Part shown: positions 24,110-24,792 of the stretch, piece by piece
How positions within the stretch are numbered: the stretch's first letter is position 1
Layout: each line of letters starts with the position of its first letter
NCBI GenBank assembly: GCA_031266635.1
Contig: JAISAN010000218.1
Span: forward strand, 1-24,792
Origin: Treponema sp.
GTDB lineage: Bacteria; Spirochaetota; Spirochaetia; Treponematales; Breznakiellaceae
Length of the DNA: 24,792 nucleotides
Direction: 5' to 3'
Notes under the pieces: generated by a model
Database searches by the model: none
Told to the model about the DNA's origin: nothing
What the model saw: only the letters and a program-made list of their open reading frames with translations
Position numbers and translations under genes: made by a program

Positions 24110-24792
24110 ATGGACATATCGCGGAGTCAATTTGATGTACTTACCCTTTTGGAGCGGGAACCGGCGGGGCTCCCGTCCCAGCGGGCCATAGCCCGGGAAA
24201 CGGGATTGTCCCTGGGAACGGTGAACAAGACCCTGATCCAGCTGGGGGAAGCGGGGTGTACCGATCCGGGGGGAATTACGGCCAAGGGCCTGGACGCCCT
24301 GGAACCGTACCGGGTAAAGCGGGCGGTGTTTATCGCCGCCGGATTCGGCTCCCGGCTGGTTCCCATTACCTTGAATACCCCCAAGCCGCTGGTACGGGTC
24401 AAGGGGGTGCGGATCATAGACACCCTTTTGGACGCGGTAAAAGCCGCGGGCATACCGGATATTATCATCGTCCGGGGCTATTTGGGTGAACAGTTTGATC
24501 AGCTTTTGTACAAGTATCCGGGAATCCAGTTCCTTGAGAACCCCGGCTACAATGAGTCAAACAACATCTCTTCCGCCATGTGCGTCCGTTACCAGTTAAA
24601 GAACGCCTACGTGCTGGAATCGGACCTCCTGCTCCGCAATCCCCGGCTTATCGCCAAATACCAATACACTTCCAATTATCTGGGGGTTCCCGTGGAAGTA
24701 ACCGACGACTGGTGTTTTGAGACCCGGAACCGGATCATCACCCGGATCCGGGTGGGAGGCCGGAACTGCTACCACATGTTCGGCGTTTCCTA
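24110..24792 (+). CDS. Winged-helix / LicC-PntC-like nucleotidyltransferase (3' end outside window)
   Basis: The visible 227 residues start at ATG 24110, two bases after the permease stop, with AAGGAA upstream. Residues 1-66 form a winged-helix domain (GLPSQRAIARETGLSLGTVN, then a TDPGGITAKG wing). From 71 a nucleotidyltransferase follows: AAGFGSR (76-82), NTPKPLVRV (89-97), VRGYLGEQF (121-129), ENPGYNESNNISS (143-155) and LESDLLL (169-175). The NN-x-S-S and GYL-x-EQF motifs are shared with LicC CTP:phosphocholine cytidylyltransferases, and a related enzyme in Treponema denticola, PntC, transfers CMP to 2-aminoethylphosphonate and carries a fused transaminase. The product here is probably a CMP-activated small head group for lipid or glycan decoration. 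The C-terminal partner domain (transaminase or kinase) lies beyond the window, so the substrate is unsettled. Confidence 0.82.
   Translation, partial: MDISRSQFDVLTLLEREPAGLPSQRAIARETGLSLGTVNKTLIQLGEAGCTDPGGITAKGLDALEPYRVKRAVFIAAGFGSRLVPITLNTPKPLVRVKGVRIIDTLLDAVKAAGIPDIIIVRGYLGEQFDQLLYKYPGIQFLENPGYNESNNISSAMCVRYQLKNAYVLESDLLLRNPRLIAKYQYTSNYLGVPVEVTDDWCFETRNRIITRIRVGGRNCYHMFGVS

Overview
The window most resembles a gut-dwelling Treponema-type spirochaete. It is moderately GC-rich and very dense in lipoproteins: eight predicted exported lipoproteins with loose, spirochaete-style lipoboxes. It also carries a LicC/PntC-like nucleotidyltransferase of a kind known from treponemes. This assignment is inference from gene content; no rRNA or other marker gene is present.

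Layout. (1) 1-1782, plus strand: the 3' part of a GH67 alpha-glucuronidase (xylan side-chain removal), converging on the next operon. (2) 10085-1824, minus strand: a tight maltodextrin operon in the order substrate-binding lipoprotein (MalE-like), two permeases (MalF and MalG), a DUF1189/MalA-like membrane protein, a cytoplasmic GH13 glucosidase and a lipoprotein type I pullulanase with a CBM41-like domain. No MalK ATPase is encoded. (3) 10467-20419, plus strand: a divergent operon of six lipoproteins. These are a small one-domain Ig-like protein, two large multi-domain proteins with modules resembling the SusE/SusF starch-binding modules of Bacteroidota, a lipoprotein GH13 alpha-amylase, and two paralogous proteins each built of seven short repeats, predicted to be seven-bladed beta-propellers. 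(4) 20420-20800: a gap with three consecutive hairpins sharing CATACC/GGTAT arms, followed by a sigma70-type promoter. (5) 20801-24792, plus strand: a second operon with an FbpA/PhnS-type binding lipoprotein, an ABC ATPase, a fused two-module permease, and the start of a protein joining a winged-helix domain to a LicC/PntC-type nucleotidyltransferase.

How the genes may work together. The divergent pair (2)+(3) reads as one starch-utilisation locus. Surface lipoproteins would bind starch, the lipoprotein amylase and pullulanase would cut it, the MalEFG importer would take up maltodextrins, and the cytoplasmic GH13 enzyme would finish them. It is analogous to, but not organised like, the Bacteroidota Sus system: no SusC or SusD is seen here. 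Cluster (5) suggests uptake of a small amino-phosphonate or choline-like compound and its activation with CTP, probably for decorating lipids or surface glycans. The most interesting points are the Sus-like lipoprotein set with its paired propellers, strong hairpins in every non-overlapping gap from the second gene of the lipoprotein operon onward, and the three-hairpin repeat cluster.
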